From Sphingopyxis indica (GTDB lineage Bacteria; Pseudomonadota; Alphaproteobacteria; Sphingomonadales; Sphingomonadaceae), in NCBI RefSeq assembly GCF_900188185.1, contig NZ_FZPA01000020.1, positions 1 through 56,835 on the forward strand: 56,835 nucleotides of DNA, written 5' to 3'. The notes under the pieces were generated by a model. That model saw only the letters and a program-made list of their open reading frames with translations, was not told where the DNA came from and did not search any database. This document shows, piece by piece, positions 1-9,300 of the stretch (its first letter is position 1; each line of letters starts with the position of its first letter). The position numbers were made by a program, and so were the translations under genes.

Positions 1-111
1 CTTTGGTTCGTTGCAAAACCGCTGAATCAACGACTTGGGCGCGCGTCAAGCTAACCCGCTGACACCACTCAACTTAATTTCGGATCAGGCTCTAAGATGA
101 TCCCGCTGCAA
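1..111. other. left edge, no gene recognised
   Basis: No convincing coding frame or RNA gene is visible in this short edge segment, which is less GC-rich than the rest of the window. The mobile element continues beyond the left edge. I looked for a copy of the tRNA-Leu 3' end, which would mark the far attachment site, and did not find one here. Confidence 0.4.
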
Positions 112-381
112 TCAGCTTACCCCATCGCCTTCCGATGCCGCCATGAGATCCATGAAGTTGCGAGCTGCTTCCCGGTCTTCCTCGTTCTCGAACGCGAGGT
201 CGAGGTCGGGGGCGGACCCGAACATGTGCAGGAACGACCACAGTGCAAAGCGCTTGCCCCGGTCCTCCTCAAGGCCGAGATCGACCCGGCAATGCTCAAT
301 GCCGGCTGCAAAGGTGTCGGGAGAAACCCCGGAGAGGTCGGTGGTGGCAAAGTAGCGCTGCAGCAGATCGTCAAGTTGCAT
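112..381 (-). CDS. hypothetical acidic protein of the mobile element
   Basis: This 89-aa acidic soluble protein begins MQLDDLLQRYF and ends GDGVS. An ATG 12 codons upstream (at 417) is possible, but the shorter start gives a natural N-terminus. It contains no motif I recognise. It is the last gene of the leftward series ArdC - hypothetical - DUF2493 - this gene, 70 nt after the DUF2493 stop. Co-transcription and an accessory role for the element are inferred from position only. Confidence 0.55.
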   Translation of the reverse strand: MQLDDLLQRYFATTDLSGVSPDTFAAGIEHCRVDLGLEEDRGKRFALWSFLHMFGSAPDLDLAFENEEDREAARNFMDLMAASEGDGVS

Positions 382-451
382 GACCGGTCCATAGTCGGGT
401 CGGTGCCGAATGCACATCCAGGCAATTCAGATGAAGATGATGAAGGGCCCC

Positions 452-1387
452 TCAGGACCCAGGAGAAGTGCCCAAGAGGCCGCGACGATCGACCACGGTG
501 ATCCGGCGTGCCTTGGCATCGATCACCAGTCGTTCGGTGACGCCATTGCCCGGAAAGGCGACGACATAACGCGGATTGAGCGAAAGCATTTGCTCGTTGC
601 GCTTGAACCCAGCGCGAGCACCAAGCCGACGATCAAGCGAGTAGGTCAGTTGCTGCACTTCGCGGCGTTCAGCCCAACTCGCGGCCAGGCGATCGGCTCC
701 CTTGCCGTCGCCGCCATGGACCAGGAAGAGATCGGGAACCACATCGCGAACCTTGTCGAGCGTCGCCCAGATATTGTCGGCGTAGACACGCGCATCCTCG
801 GCGCTCTCGAAGCTCTGGCGACCGCCGGCGAAAACGACCGGAGTTCCTTCCGGGATCAGGGCATGGCGCCGGTTCTCGGCGCGTGCGCGAAGGAAATCGC
901 GGGCATCGATTACGGCCGAAGTGAGATTGCGCGAATGGCTCGCGCGCGACCCGGAAACGGGCTTCCACGAGGAACCGGTCTCGTCGCGGTATAGTGCTGC
1001 CGCCGCCTCACGCATCTGCTCCAAGGCCAGCATGCTGGCTTCGGCAGCCTGCGCGCGCTCGACCTGCTCTTCGAGATTGCTCGAATGCACTTCGGAGCCA
1101 TCGGCCGTTGCGAGGAGGACACGGATCTCGTCGCCGGCCCGATCAAGCTGAGCCGACTTGCGGCTAGCTGCGCGGTGAAAGAGGTTGACCATACCCCAGG
1201 CAATATCCTCGGCATCGGCTTCCAGGGCAGTGTCGGAAAATATCGCGAAGAGGTCGGACCATATGGCACCAAGCGTCTGGTCGATCGCATCCTCGCAGGG
1301 AAAGTCGGTCTCGTTGAAGGGGGCTGGCCTGATGCTGAGGCCTGAAAGGTCGAGGCCGCTCAACTGGTCGATGAAGCTGTCGTACAT
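452..1387 (-). CDS. DUF2493 (YspA/cpYpsA-related SLOG) domain protein
   Basis: The 311-aa protein has a helical N-terminal half and a C-terminal Rossmann-like DUF2493 domain. Visible signatures are the strand-glycine-Arg turn VVFAGGRQSF, the central VHGGDGKGADRLAASWA segment and the closing VVAFPGNG-VTERLVIDAK region. The SLOG superfamily binds nucleotides or nucleotide-derived ligands and is common on plasmids, prophages and conflict loci. No substrate can be assigned here. An ATG at 1387 is chosen over the longer frame starting at 1429, because a strong ATCAGGAGAC ribosome-binding site lies 6-13 nt upstream. The same site type precedes ardC and parB in this element. The gene lies 219 nt downstream of the previous hypothetical gene, and the gap contains a perfect 12-bp inverted repeat. 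Confidence 0.8.
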   Translation of the reverse strand: MYDSFIDQLSGLDLSGLSIRPAPFNETDFPCEDAIDQTLGAIWSDLFAIFSDTALEADAEDIAWGMVNLFHRAASRKSAQLDRAGDEIRVLLATADGSEVHSSNLEEQVERAQAAEASMLALEQMREAAAALYRDETGSSWKPVSGSRASHSRNLTSAVIDARDFLRARAENRRHALIPEGTPVVFAGGRQSFESAEDARVYADNIWATLDKVRDVVPDLFLVHGGDGKGADRLAASWAERREVQQLTYSLDRRLGARAGFKRNEQMLSLNPRYVVAFPGNGVTERLVIDAKARRITVVDRRGLLGTSPGS

Positions 1388-1498
1388 GGGGTGTCTCCTG
1401 ATCGCGGGGACAAGGAGAGGAGGCACCATTGCCTCAGCCCTGTCCGCCGGAGCCCGATCAGGGCCGGGTCAAGGGGCGTGACGCACCGCGTAGCGGGA

Positions 1499-1550
1499 AA
1501 CCTGCGGCCCTAGGCTGGCGCGGGCAACACGGGCCGACGGGCCGCAGGTT
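1499..1550. repeat. perfect 12-bp inverted repeat in the gap before the DUF2493 gene
   Basis: AACCTGCGGCCC at 1499-1510 is matched exactly by GGGCCGCAGGTT at 1539-1550, with a GC-rich 28-nt spacer. It lies in the 219-nt non-coding gap 1388-1606. A structured RNA, terminator-attenuator or cis-acting transfer/replication site are all possible. No T-tract follows on either side, so a simple intrinsic terminator is unlikely. Confidence 0.6.
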
Positions 1551-1606
1551 GCGGCGCGCCCCGACCGGCCCAAGGGCCTCTCCCGGCGGACTGGGACCAG
1601 GCAGGA

Positions 1607-2047
1607 TCAGGCCCCGGTGGCACAAGCGGATCGGGAGCGCTCGAAGATCGCTTCGCCGTTCGAGAACCGCCCGACAAGGCGCAGCTCAACGAACAGGTCG
1701 ATGAACCGTCCCGACACCTGGCGGAGCCAGTGCCGTGCCCTCGCCGTTCGTGGGTTGTAGAAGTCGGCCTCCCAGTACCGCGCATCGTCGCGTTCGGCGA
1801 GCCAGATCGCGGCGAGCCCGCGCCAGGTCGATATGCCGCAATCGGCGAAGGCGTTGCGCAGGAGAATACGGTCCTCTCGTCCTCGCCATCCATCCACGCA
1901 TTCGAAGGAAGGAAAGACCGCCTTCGCAGTATCGATGATCTCGTCGAAGAGGCACTCGTAAACCCAGTCGGCGTCGTCCTCTTCGCCGTCATCGAGCAGG
2001 CGGAAGGCCACTATGGAGCCGGTCGGATAGCTGACGGAACGTCCCAT
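1607..2047 (-). CDS. hypothetical protein next to ardC
   Basis: The 146-aa soluble protein starts MGRSVSYPTGSIVAF and is rich in acidic and aromatic residues, with no motif or membrane segment I recognise. The start is well supported: a GAGGAG ribosome-binding site lies 7 nt before the ATG. It begins 11 nt after the ardC stop codon, so the two are almost certainly co-transcribed. Its link to ArdC suggests a role in establishment of the element, but that is inference. Confidence 0.65.
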   Translation of the reverse strand: MGRSVSYPTGSIVAFRLLDDGEEDDADWVYECLFDEIIDTAKAVFPSFECVDGWRGREDRILLRNAFADCGISTWRGLAAIWLAERDDARYWEADFYNPRTARARHWLRQVSGRFIDLFVELRLVGRFSNGEAIFERSRSACATGA

Positions 2048-2058
2048 CTCACTGCTCC

Positions 2059-2988
2059 TCAGGCTGCATCAGCGAGATCGACGTCGGCCTCGCATTCGCT
2101 GGATTGCTGACCACCCAGTTCGAGCAGCAGACTGGCCGCTTCTTCGGCCTTGGCCGCAGCCGTCAGGATCGCGCACTCGTCCGATTTGAGGATCTTGAGC
2201 CAGGACGCTATGTAGCTGGCGTGATGGTCGAGGTGGGTGACCGGAAGACTCAGTTCGGCTCCAAGGATGGCCGAGGACAGTTCGGCGATCAGTTCCTCGG
2301 CGGCATAGGCCTCGCTGCCGAAGCGGTTCTTGAGATCACGATCGAGCCGCGAAGAATGACCCGTCCAGTGCGACAGCTCGTGAGCGAGCGTCGCATAGTA
2401 ATGGTCATAGGCTTCGAAGAGTTCGGCTGGCGGCATGGTGACCCGGTCGCGCAGCGGCTCGTAATAGGCCTGGGCACCATGATGGCGCAGCTCGGCGCCG
2501 ATATGGGCAAAGAAGGCATCGAGCCGGTCTTCGCGTCCTTCGGGCTCCAGCGCGGCGATAAGTGGCTTGGGATGATAAAACTCGGGAAGGCCGTCGCACT
2601 GATCCGCGTTGAACACGGCATAGGCCTTGAGCACGCGCCGGTTCTCGGTGTCAGCGTCGCCTTGGGCGTTCTCGACTTCCTTGGTGTAGCTCTTGTAGAA
2701 AATCGCGATGGTCGATTTCTCACCCTTGCGGACCTGTCCGCCGAGCGCCTGACACTGGCGATAGGTCATCCAGTAAGGCGAGGCGTAGCCACAGCCATCG
2801 GCCACCATCCACAACCAAAAGGTATTCATGCCGCGATAGGGCGTTCCGCAGGAGCGCAAGGGCCGCGAAACCGGCACGCCGCGCCACGGCTTGGCCCAGG
2901 GCTTTGTGCCTTGCTCGAGCTTTTCGATGATGGCGGCGGTGATGCGCTGGGCTGGCGAAGCTGAAGCAGTGCGGCGGGATTTGGTCAT
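2059..2988 (-). CDS. ardC: ArdC-type antirestriction protein (zincin-like)
   Basis: The 309-aa protein has the two ArdC parts. The N-terminal single-stranded-DNA-binding domain (about residues 10-130) contains the family landmarks TKPWAKPW, YRGMNTFWLW and WMTYRQCQALGGQVRKGEK. The C-terminal zincin-like metallopeptidase domain has the HELSHWTGH zinc motif and a downstream YAAEELIAEL helix carrying the third-ligand Glu. Members protect incoming mobile DNA against host restriction, and the N-domain binds ssDNA. It is full length. An ATCAGGAGACC ribosome-binding site precedes the ATG. Upstream is a leader shared with parB. It is first in a leftward series with the 146-aa protein and probably the DUF2493 gene. 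Confidence 0.9.
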   Translation of the reverse strand: MTKSRRTASASPAQRITAAIIEKLEQGTKPWAKPWRGVPVSRPLRSCGTPYRGMNTFWLWMVADGCGYASPYWMTYRQCQALGGQVRKGEKSTIAIFYKSYTKEVENAQGDADTENRRVLKAYAVFNADQCDGLPEFYHPKPLIAALEPEGREDRLDAFFAHIGAELRHHGAQAYYEPLRDRVTMPPAELFEAYDHYYATLAHELSHWTGHSSRLDRDLKNRFGSEAYAAEELIAELSSAILGAELSLPVTHLDHHASYIASWLKILKSDECAILTAAAKAEEAASLLLELGGQQSSECEADVDLADAA

Positions 2989-3054
2989 GGAAGGTCTCCT
3001 GATCGCCGGAACGAACTTGTCCCGGTTCAGAAGAGCAAAGCTCCCTCCCCTCTC
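2989..3054 (-). promoter_or_regulatory. ardC leader with shared purine tract, hairpin and RBS
   Basis: Read on the minus strand, GAGAGGGGAGGGAGC (3040-3054) is followed at once by GAGC-TTT-GCTC, a small hairpin, and then GATCAGGAG before the ATG. The parB leader at 20207-20282 has the same order. Its purine tract differs at one of 15 positions, and its hairpin has a different but still complementary stem. Function is unknown; a post-transcriptional or antitermination role is inference. Confidence 0.55.
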
Positions 3055-3070
3055 GTTAAGGAGAACGGCT

Positions 3071-3253
3071 ATGCGCTATCGCGCCAGTCAGCAAAGAGTT
3101 GCCGACGATCGCCTCCAAAGCGGCCATAGTATCAGTCGGCTCGATCTGTCCGCAATGTTCGACGATCCGGAACGGCAGGTTATGGGGGTGCAAATTGGGA
3201 TAGCGGCCGGTCCGGAAGGTGGCTGCGCGCTGTTATCGCGCATGCTAGCTTAG
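3071..3253 (+). CDS. possible 60-aa small protein or leader peptide
   Basis: An ATG at 3071 is preceded by AAGGAG with a 7-nt spacer, a near-ideal ribosome-binding site. The frame runs 60 codons and stops 4 nt before the ATG of the DUF4238-SEC-C gene. The peptide is soluble and unremarkable. The large gene's own AGGTGG lies directly against its ATG, too close to act well, so translation may be coupled to this small frame. No homologue is recognised; this could be a leader peptide rather than a functional product. Confidence 0.35.
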   Translation: MRYRASQQRVADDRLQSGHSISRLDLSAMFDDPERQVMGVQIGIAAGPEGGCALLSRMLA

Positions 3254-3257
3254 GTGG

Positions 3258-5723
3258 ATGTCCCTGACGCGCGACAATCACTACGTACCGCAATGGTATC
3301 AGCGACTATTCTTCGAGCCCGGCGAGAGCACGCTCGCGTATCTCGACATGGCACCTGAACGTCGCCGTCTTGAGGACGGCCGCGAAATCATCGGTAAAGC
3401 GTTATTCCGTTCTCCGCCAAAGCGTTGCTTCTTCCAGACCGACCTCTACTCGACCTTCTTCGGAACGCTGGTCAACGACGAGATTGAGCGCAAGCTATTT
3501 GGCGCGATCGACGACCGCGGGTCGAAGGCGGTGAAGGCCTTTCTCGGCACGGATGAGTCGGCATGGCACGACCACTTCCAGAACCTGTTCGAATTCATCG
3601 ATGTCCAGCGGCTGCGCACGCCCAAAGGTCTCGACTGGCTGCGCGCGCAATATCCCACTTTGAGCCAAAACGAACTGATGATTGAGATGCAGGGTTTGCG
3701 CAATCTCCACTGCACCATTTGGACTGAGGGCGTCCGGGAGATCGTCTCGGCGGAGGAGGCAGGCACCAAGTTCATTATCAGCGATGCGCCGGTCACCATC
3801 TACAACCATGCTCTGCCACCCAATTCTGAGCTCTGTGCTTACCCTGGCGATCCCGGAATCGCGCTCAAGGCATCGCAGACCCTGTTTCCGCTGAGCCGCG
3901 ACTTTTGCCTGATCCTGACCAATCTTGAATATGCCCAGGCGCCTGAAGGCCCGGCGCTCGAGAAACGGACATTCGCGCGCAACTATCGAAACTCAATGGT
4001 CAGCACGGTCGCGTTCGTGCGTACGCGTAAGCTCAATGATCATCAGGTTGCACAGATCAACCTGGTGCTCAAATGCCGTGCGCGCCGTTATATCGCTGCC
4101 GGACGCGATGAATTGCTGCATCCCGAAGGCTCGGTTACCGAACCTTGGGCCGAGTTGCGCGAGACCTTGCTCCCAAGGGACCAGCTTTATGAATTTGGCG
4201 GGGAAATCTACGCCAAATTCGAGGATGGGCACGTGCATTTTCAGGATGCGTTCGGGCGTACCGAAAAGCCCCGCGAATTCCTGCTCAAGCCCGCGCGTTC
4301 CAAGCCGCCTAAGCCCGGTGACGCCTGTGGCTGTGGGTCGGGCGACGCCTATCGCACATGCTGCAAACCCCGGCCGGCAGCCTTGCGCCCCAGCTGGGAT
4401 GAGAGCTCGATTCGCGAGCGCAATCTCAGCCTCCACCGCGGCATCATCAACATCTTGAGACTCGACCCCGGCAGAGACTGGACGACCGTCCGCCGCGAAC
4501 TGACCGACGAGCAGATCAGCAAGGTCTATCATCTCTATGAAGCGCTGTGGCCGCTCGAGACCGATCTTCTTAAATTACTTCCCAAGCCCGACGGGCGACC
4601 TCGTGCGGTATTCACCGGTTCAATCCATCCTGAAACGCTCATCGAGTTCGCCTTCGCCGCGCCGCTCTATTTCGGCGAGCTGATCGTGGAGCACCCCTTC
4701 ACGCATAACGGCGCCGTTGCTGGCAAATACAAGCCGGTCGATAACCCGCGCAGCTATCATCTCGAATTCCTGAAGGCGGTCGTCCTTTTTCTCAACATCA
4801 TGCCGCTGGTCGATCTAGGACTCGTCAACCTGATCCCGGACCCGTGCAATTTCGACCTCCATCTACGCGACCAGATGATGCGCATGGCGCAGGAGCGCGC
4901 AGCCGGCATGACCTTCGACTCCAAGGACGAGCCGCGCGTAGATGCCCTGTTCCGCCGCGACTTCAAACGCCACTTCCTCATGTGGCCGGATGACGGGCTG
5001 ATCGCGCAGTTGAGGGACGATTTTCCCGACATCACGGATACGGGCATTGCCGATATGCTGAAGGGCATCGAGCATCTCAAGGAAGCCGACCCGCTCGTCG
5101 CGCTTGCTGAAGACATCTTTGGCGGGGGGAAGCAAGGTGGGCAACTTCAGCTGTTCAAGCTCTCGCCCAACTTCGAAATGGCGATGTACCTGGCGCAGGC
5201 GACCGGCGCGGCGATTATCACCGATAGCCGGTTTCGCTGGCGCGAGCTGCAAAGCGCGTTGCGACCGCGCTACGGACCAGTGGTCGGGCATCTTGGCGGA
5301 CTGGCGCGGGAGATTGAGCGCGCGACCTTCCATTTCCCTGATGACACGCTCGATGTAGCTCGGCTTGGTTTCGATGGCGGGCTCGATGGTTATCCGAGAT
5401 TGATTGGACAAGTGTTCACCTACCTGAGCCGGATCGCGGCGCGCGGGCCGAAACCCAATTGGGAGGCGGCCGTCGCTGCCCGCTTCGCGCGAGACCACAA
5501 AAAGGCTCAAGCTGCGATTGCTAGCCGAGGACTTGATGGGAGCAGCGGCCGCGTCCGCTGCGCCTTCCCGGCCGGCGGAATTCAGGACAACACCGTCAAT
5601 CGCCTGCTGCTGATGTCTAGCTCGGAGCATCATCTGCCGGGAGTGCCGATGGCGTTCTTCATCGAGCCGCCGACGCGCGAGTTCGCACCGGGTCAGGCGA
5701 TCTTGGCCAACCCCATCGGCTGA
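3258..5723 (+). CDS. DUF4238 - SEC-C fusion protein, large C-terminal extension
   Basis: This 821-aa protein opens with the DUF4238 signature (NHYVPQWYQRLF, residues 7-18) and carries the DUF4238 core to about residue 290. Around residues 357-369 it has a SEC-C zinc-binding motif, CGCGSGDAYRTCC. About 450 further residues are unassigned and contain no membrane segment or obvious repeat. SEC-C knuckles bind zinc and often mediate contacts with nucleic acid or protein. DUF4238 proteins have no established activity but are frequent in mobile and defence regions. Gene-poor space on the ardC side and a new promoter 60 nt after its stop suggest it is its own unit, possibly coupled to the 60-aa frame in front. 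A second, stand-alone DUF4238 gene lies at 11033-11737. Confidence 0.75.
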   Translation: MSLTRDNHYVPQWYQRLFFEPGESTLAYLDMAPERRRLEDGREIIGKALFRSPPKRCFFQTDLYSTFFGTLVNDEIERKLFGAIDDRGSKAVKAFLGTDESAWHDHFQNLFEFIDVQRLRTPKGLDWLRAQYPTLSQNELMIEMQGLRNLHCTIWTEGVREIVSAEEAGTKFIISDAPVTIYNHALPPNSELCAYPGDPGIALKASQTLFPLSRDFCLILTNLEYAQAPEGPALEKRTFARNYRNSMVSTVAFVRTRKLNDHQVAQINLVLKCRARRYIAAGRDELLHPEGSVTEPWAELRETLLPRDQLYEFGGEIYAKFEDGHVHFQDAFGRTEKPREFLLKPARSKPPKPGDACGCGSGDAYRTCCKPRPAALRPSWDESSIRERNLSLHRGIINILRLDPGRDWTTVRRELTDEQISKVYHLYEALWPLETDLLKLLPKPDGRPRAVFTGSIHPETLIEFAFAAPLYFGELIVEHPFTHNGAVAGKYKPVDNPRSYHLEFLKAVVLFLNIMPLVDLGLVNLIPDPCNFDLHLRDQMMRMAQERAAGMTFDSKDEPRVDALFRRDFKRHFLMWPDDGLIAQLRDDFPDITDTGIADMLKGIEHLKEADPLVALAEDIFGGGKQGGQLQLFKLSPNFEMAMYLAQATGAAIITDSRFRWRELQSALRPRYGPVVGHLGGLAREIERATFHFPDDTLDVARLGFDGGLDGYPRLIGQVFTYLSRIAARGPKPNWEAAVAARFARDHKKAQAAIASRGLDGSSGRVRCAFPAGGIQDNTVNRLLLMSSSEHHLPGVPMAFFIEPPTREFAPGQAILANPIG

Positions 5724-5778
5724 GTTCCTTTCCGGGGCATGGAGTGCGCGGACTCTCGGCACGGCCACGGACAGTTTT

Positions 5779-5833
5779 TTTGGTTCCGTTGACACCAAAC
5801 CCTTCCGGAAGTATTGGTGTTATCAGAACCAAA
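5779..5833. promoter_or_regulatory. sigma70-like promoter inside a 55-bp palindrome (putative operator)
   Basis: TTTGGTTC (5779-5786) and GAACCAAA (5826-5833) are exact inverted repeats. ACACCAA (5792-5798) and TTGGTGT (5814-5820) form a second pair on the same centre (5806), and TTCCGGAA (5803-5810) sits at the middle. A TTGACA -35 box (5789-5794) and TATTGG (5812-5817), spaced by 17 nt, lie within the palindrome. A regulator bound here would cover the promoter of the HTH-STAND operon. Autoregulation by the adjacent HTH protein is inferred. Confidence 0.65.
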
Positions 5834-5843
5834 GAGGCCAATC

Positions 5844-6335
5844 GTGCTTAAAGATCTGCCCCGTGTCTCATCCGCTCGCGCCGCCCAAATCGTTGATGTC
5901 GGGTATGAAGGCTTCCGCTCCTACCTGAAACGCGGCTTGCTTGGCCGGGTCGGGATGTTGCCCGGCTTCCATCGGGCGGGCGCGGATACTCACGACGATC
6001 CGATGCCGCGTAGCGGGTGGATGTCGTTTGGCTTCGCCGACCTGTGCCTGATGCGGATCGCCAAGCTGCTTATGGACGCCGGGTTCACCTTTGCGAGCGC
6101 CAACGGCATCGTGTCGCAGCATGCGATCTGGAGCAGGATGGCGCATGACGATGCGCCTGTAGAACGCTTCCTCCTTATTTGGCCGCCCTATGGTGATCAC
6201 ATCATCTTCGATCCCGGCGATCTGCATCATTTGCCTAAACGGCTCGAAGAAGCAGGAGCACAAGGCGTGTACACCTTGCTCAATCTTGGCGATGTCGAAC
6301 GTTATGTAGCCGAACGTCTTGAACACGATATCTGA
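5844..6335 (+). CDS. small HTH (MerR/AlpA-like) regulator of the STAND operon
   Basis: The 163-aa protein has an N-terminal helix-turn-helix-like stretch (ARAAQIVDVGYEGFRSYLKR, ending in GLLGR) resembling the MerR/AlpA pattern of a helix pair followed by a positively charged turn. A soluble mixed C-terminal part follows, which I cannot assign. GTG at 5844 is preferred over TTG at 5814. AAAGAGG lies 6 nt upstream of it, and a transcript from the predicted promoter would start near 5824, after the TTG. It is followed 21 nt later by the STAND gene, so the two form an operon. The palindrome over their shared promoter points to repression or MerR-type control by this protein. DNA binding is a motif-level inference. 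Confidence 0.6.
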   Translation: MLKDLPRVSSARAAQIVDVGYEGFRSYLKRGLLGRVGMLPGFHRAGADTHDDPMPRSGWMSFGFADLCLMRIAKLLMDAGFTFASANGIVSQHAIWSRMAHDDAPVERFLLIWPPYGDHIIFDPGDLHHLPKRLEEAGAQGVYTLLNLGDVERYVAERLEHDI

Positions 6336-6356
6336 GCACACGGGGGAGATGAGATC

Positions 6357-9300
6357 GTGAAGAGGCAGCAGTCGACCACGACCGATAACACCACGCGGTC
6401 GGAACCGACACCGGAACAAGCGCTGACCCAGCTTCAGGCCGCTTTGCTAACCCTCAAGAACAGCGGCGACGAAGGTTTTGAAGGCCTCGCCGCGGCACTG
6501 CTCGGCGCGGCGACGGGCATGACCTTCCGGCTGGCCATTTCAGGAACCCAGGACGGGCAGGATGGCCGAGGGGATCAGCGAGATGGCGCGATCAGCTTCG
6601 AGGCCAAGCTCTATCGCTCGAAACTCGCCAAGTCGGCGGTCACATACAAGGCGACGGAGATCGTCGCCAGCGACGACCCGCCTGACCTTTGGATTCTCGC
6701 AGCGACCATCGGCGCATCGAGCCAGATCGTGACCACGCTGCGTGCCGCCTTCGCTAAAGTCGACACCAGCCTGTTGGTGCTCGACTGGCCCGCCAATACC
6801 GCGCTCCCGCCGTTGGCGCTGCTCTGCGCGATGGCACCGGACGTCTGCTCCGACTTTGTCGCGCGGTACAGTCAGACAGGGATGGACAGTACAACGCTGG
6901 ACGCCGCGCTTAGGACGCTGGCGACGCTGCCTTCGTTCCCGGCGAACGCCGCCGAACTGCGCACCCAACTCAGCGAACCGTTGCTTGGCTTGGCGGCGGC
7001 ACGGGCCGCCAATCGCACCATCTTCGAAGGGCTGTTCACGCGGGTAGACGACGCACGCCATCGCTTCGGCCAGCCGCTCGCCCCGGGAGCACCGCATGCC
7101 CTTGCGCCGATTGAGCGCGCACGGCGGGCTGATCTTGACGCCCTACTACTGGCCTCGCCCGCCCGCGAGATCGTAGTGGTGGCCGGCGAACAAGGATGCG
7201 GCAAATCCTGGCTGGTCGCGCAATCCTGGCGCGGCCAAAAGGACGCGCCGTTCCTGATTTTCCTCACAGCGGCCGAAGCGGTCGCCGCGATGGCGATGCA
7301 ACCGCCAGAGTTGATCGCGCGCTGCCTCATCGAGCAATCCGGTGGCATCGTGACCAGCCAGCGGCTCGACCGCTGGACACAGCGGCTCGAACGCTGGCGG
7401 GGCCGGGCATTTGCCACGCCGCAGTTCGTGCTGGTGGTGGACGGGCTCAACGAGCGCGCCCGTACAGATTGGGCGCCTTGGCTCTCCAGCCTCGCCAGCT
7501 ATGCTGCGACAATCGGCGGGCGCGTCGTCGCGACCAGTCGTGCTAAATACTTCCGGCGCCTCGACGACCGTTTCTCGGTGCCGCGGCGCACTATCACCCT
7601 CGACAATCTCAGCGATGTCGAGCTCGATCGCGCGCTCGTTGTCCATGGCATTCAGCCGGGCCAGATCGCGCGCCGGGTCCGCCGGTCGCTACGCAACCCG
7701 CGCATTCTGGGCATCGCGTTCGATCTGCTCGATCGCGGGCAAATCCACTCCGCCGAGGAGATCAGCATCGAGCGGCTGTTGTTCGAGCATGTCCGAACGC
7801 AGCAGAGTGAGGCTGCGCAGGGCGAGACGCCATGGCAGTTTGCCCGGCTGCTCGGTGAGCATGCCCGCATCATTCGCGAGCGGATCGAGCGCCAAGCGCC
7901 GCAAGACCAGCTTATCTTCGACAGCTATGAGTTTGCAGTAGCACCGCGCTACGATCTGCCGCGCGACCTGCTGCCCGTGGTCGAGGAGCGTTTCTTCACC
8001 GCTGTACAGGGCCAGCCCGACCTCTATACGCTGACCGACGAGGGCCTCATCTATGCCTTAGCGCTTGCTACCATCCGCGAATTGCGGACAGCTTGGCGGA
8101 ACGGCCGGCCAGTTGCCGAACGACTTGCCGAGATCATCGAGCCGGTCGCCGCCCTCGACCTCGTGACCGATGTGCTATTCGCCGCTGCGCTGCTGGCCAG
8201 CATCGACAGCGACATTGACCCGGTGATCGGTGCTGCCCTGCTGGCGCGCCATGCCACCCAGCAGAATGCCGATGAGGACAGCTTTCCGGCCTATTGCGGG
8301 ATCGTGCGCAACATGCCTGGTGCGGCGCTGGATGCCTTGTTCGCGCTCGCTCTCACCGAACCCCATGCGCAGCATCGCGACTGGCTGATTCACGCGTTGC
8401 GCCGCGCACGCAGTGATGTTGTGGCCTGGCCGGTCATCGCAGAGCGTATCGATCAGTGGCTGCGGCTCTATTCGCTCAATCCTAAGCACGGGTTGATGCC
8501 GGGTGAAAGCGATGCCGCGAAGCGCGCCGAGGGAATCGCGAAGAACGAGCAAAAGATCGCCGAGCGGCTCAGCGCGTTGACGCCGTGCGAACAGGCGATC
8601 GTCGACGCGAAGCTGGTTCGCGACGACCAAGTGAATGGGGTGACCCTGAGCGAGGATGCCTTTGCGCTCCTCGCTGGCATGCCGCTTGCGCGTTTTGCAG
8701 AAGGGCTGATGTGCTGGGGGTTCGCGCGGTCGATCAATGGCGGCTATCGCGTGCCGTGGAAGGATTTCGCCTCTGTGGTCCAGCACAACCCCATCGACTG
8801 GTTCGAAACTCGCGACGCGTTGCTTGCCGCCAGCGCCTGTTTCGCGCGTGATGAAGCCTCGCGCACGGGGCAATGGGCGTTGGTGTCGATCCTGCGCGCG
8901 ACCGGCGATGCCGATGACGGCGCCCGGGCAGAAGTGATCGCCCAGGCCCTTACGCCTGAATGGCAGCACTTCGAGGGATGGCGGCTTGTCGAGCGCTATT
9001 GCGCGACCGATCCGTGCGATCCCGCGTCCGAGCGTCCCGATAATATCGCCGAAACAGCCGAGCGCGTGGAGGGGCTCGATCCGAAGGGTCTCATGATTAA
9101 CCGCTGGACTGGGGAGAATGAGCATTTCATCCGCGAAGCGGGGCCAGGCCTCGCGCGGTTCGCACCGAAGCCGGCGGTCGCACTCCATCGCGCGCTAGCG
9201 CGCGATCTGCTGACGCGGCCAAGCGCTGTCGCGACGCTCGCCATCCAATGGCTTGGCAGCGCCAATGTCTTGATCGAACCTGACGTTGTGGCGGCGATGG

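Noticed and set aside
1..111. Left edge as an IS end or far attachment site
   Set aside because: No copy of the tRNA 3' end and no transposase frame; the resemblance to IS ends was only impressionistic.
1429..1704. 91-codon plus-strand frame in the gap before the DUF2493 gene
   Set aside because: Pro/Arg/Gly-rich, no RBS, and it overlaps the 12-bp inverted repeat and the 3' end of a real gene.
4326..4370. SEC-C motif as evidence for SecA
   Set aside because: The rest of the protein has DUF4238 and no SecA ATPase motifs; SEC-C occurs in many unrelated proteins.
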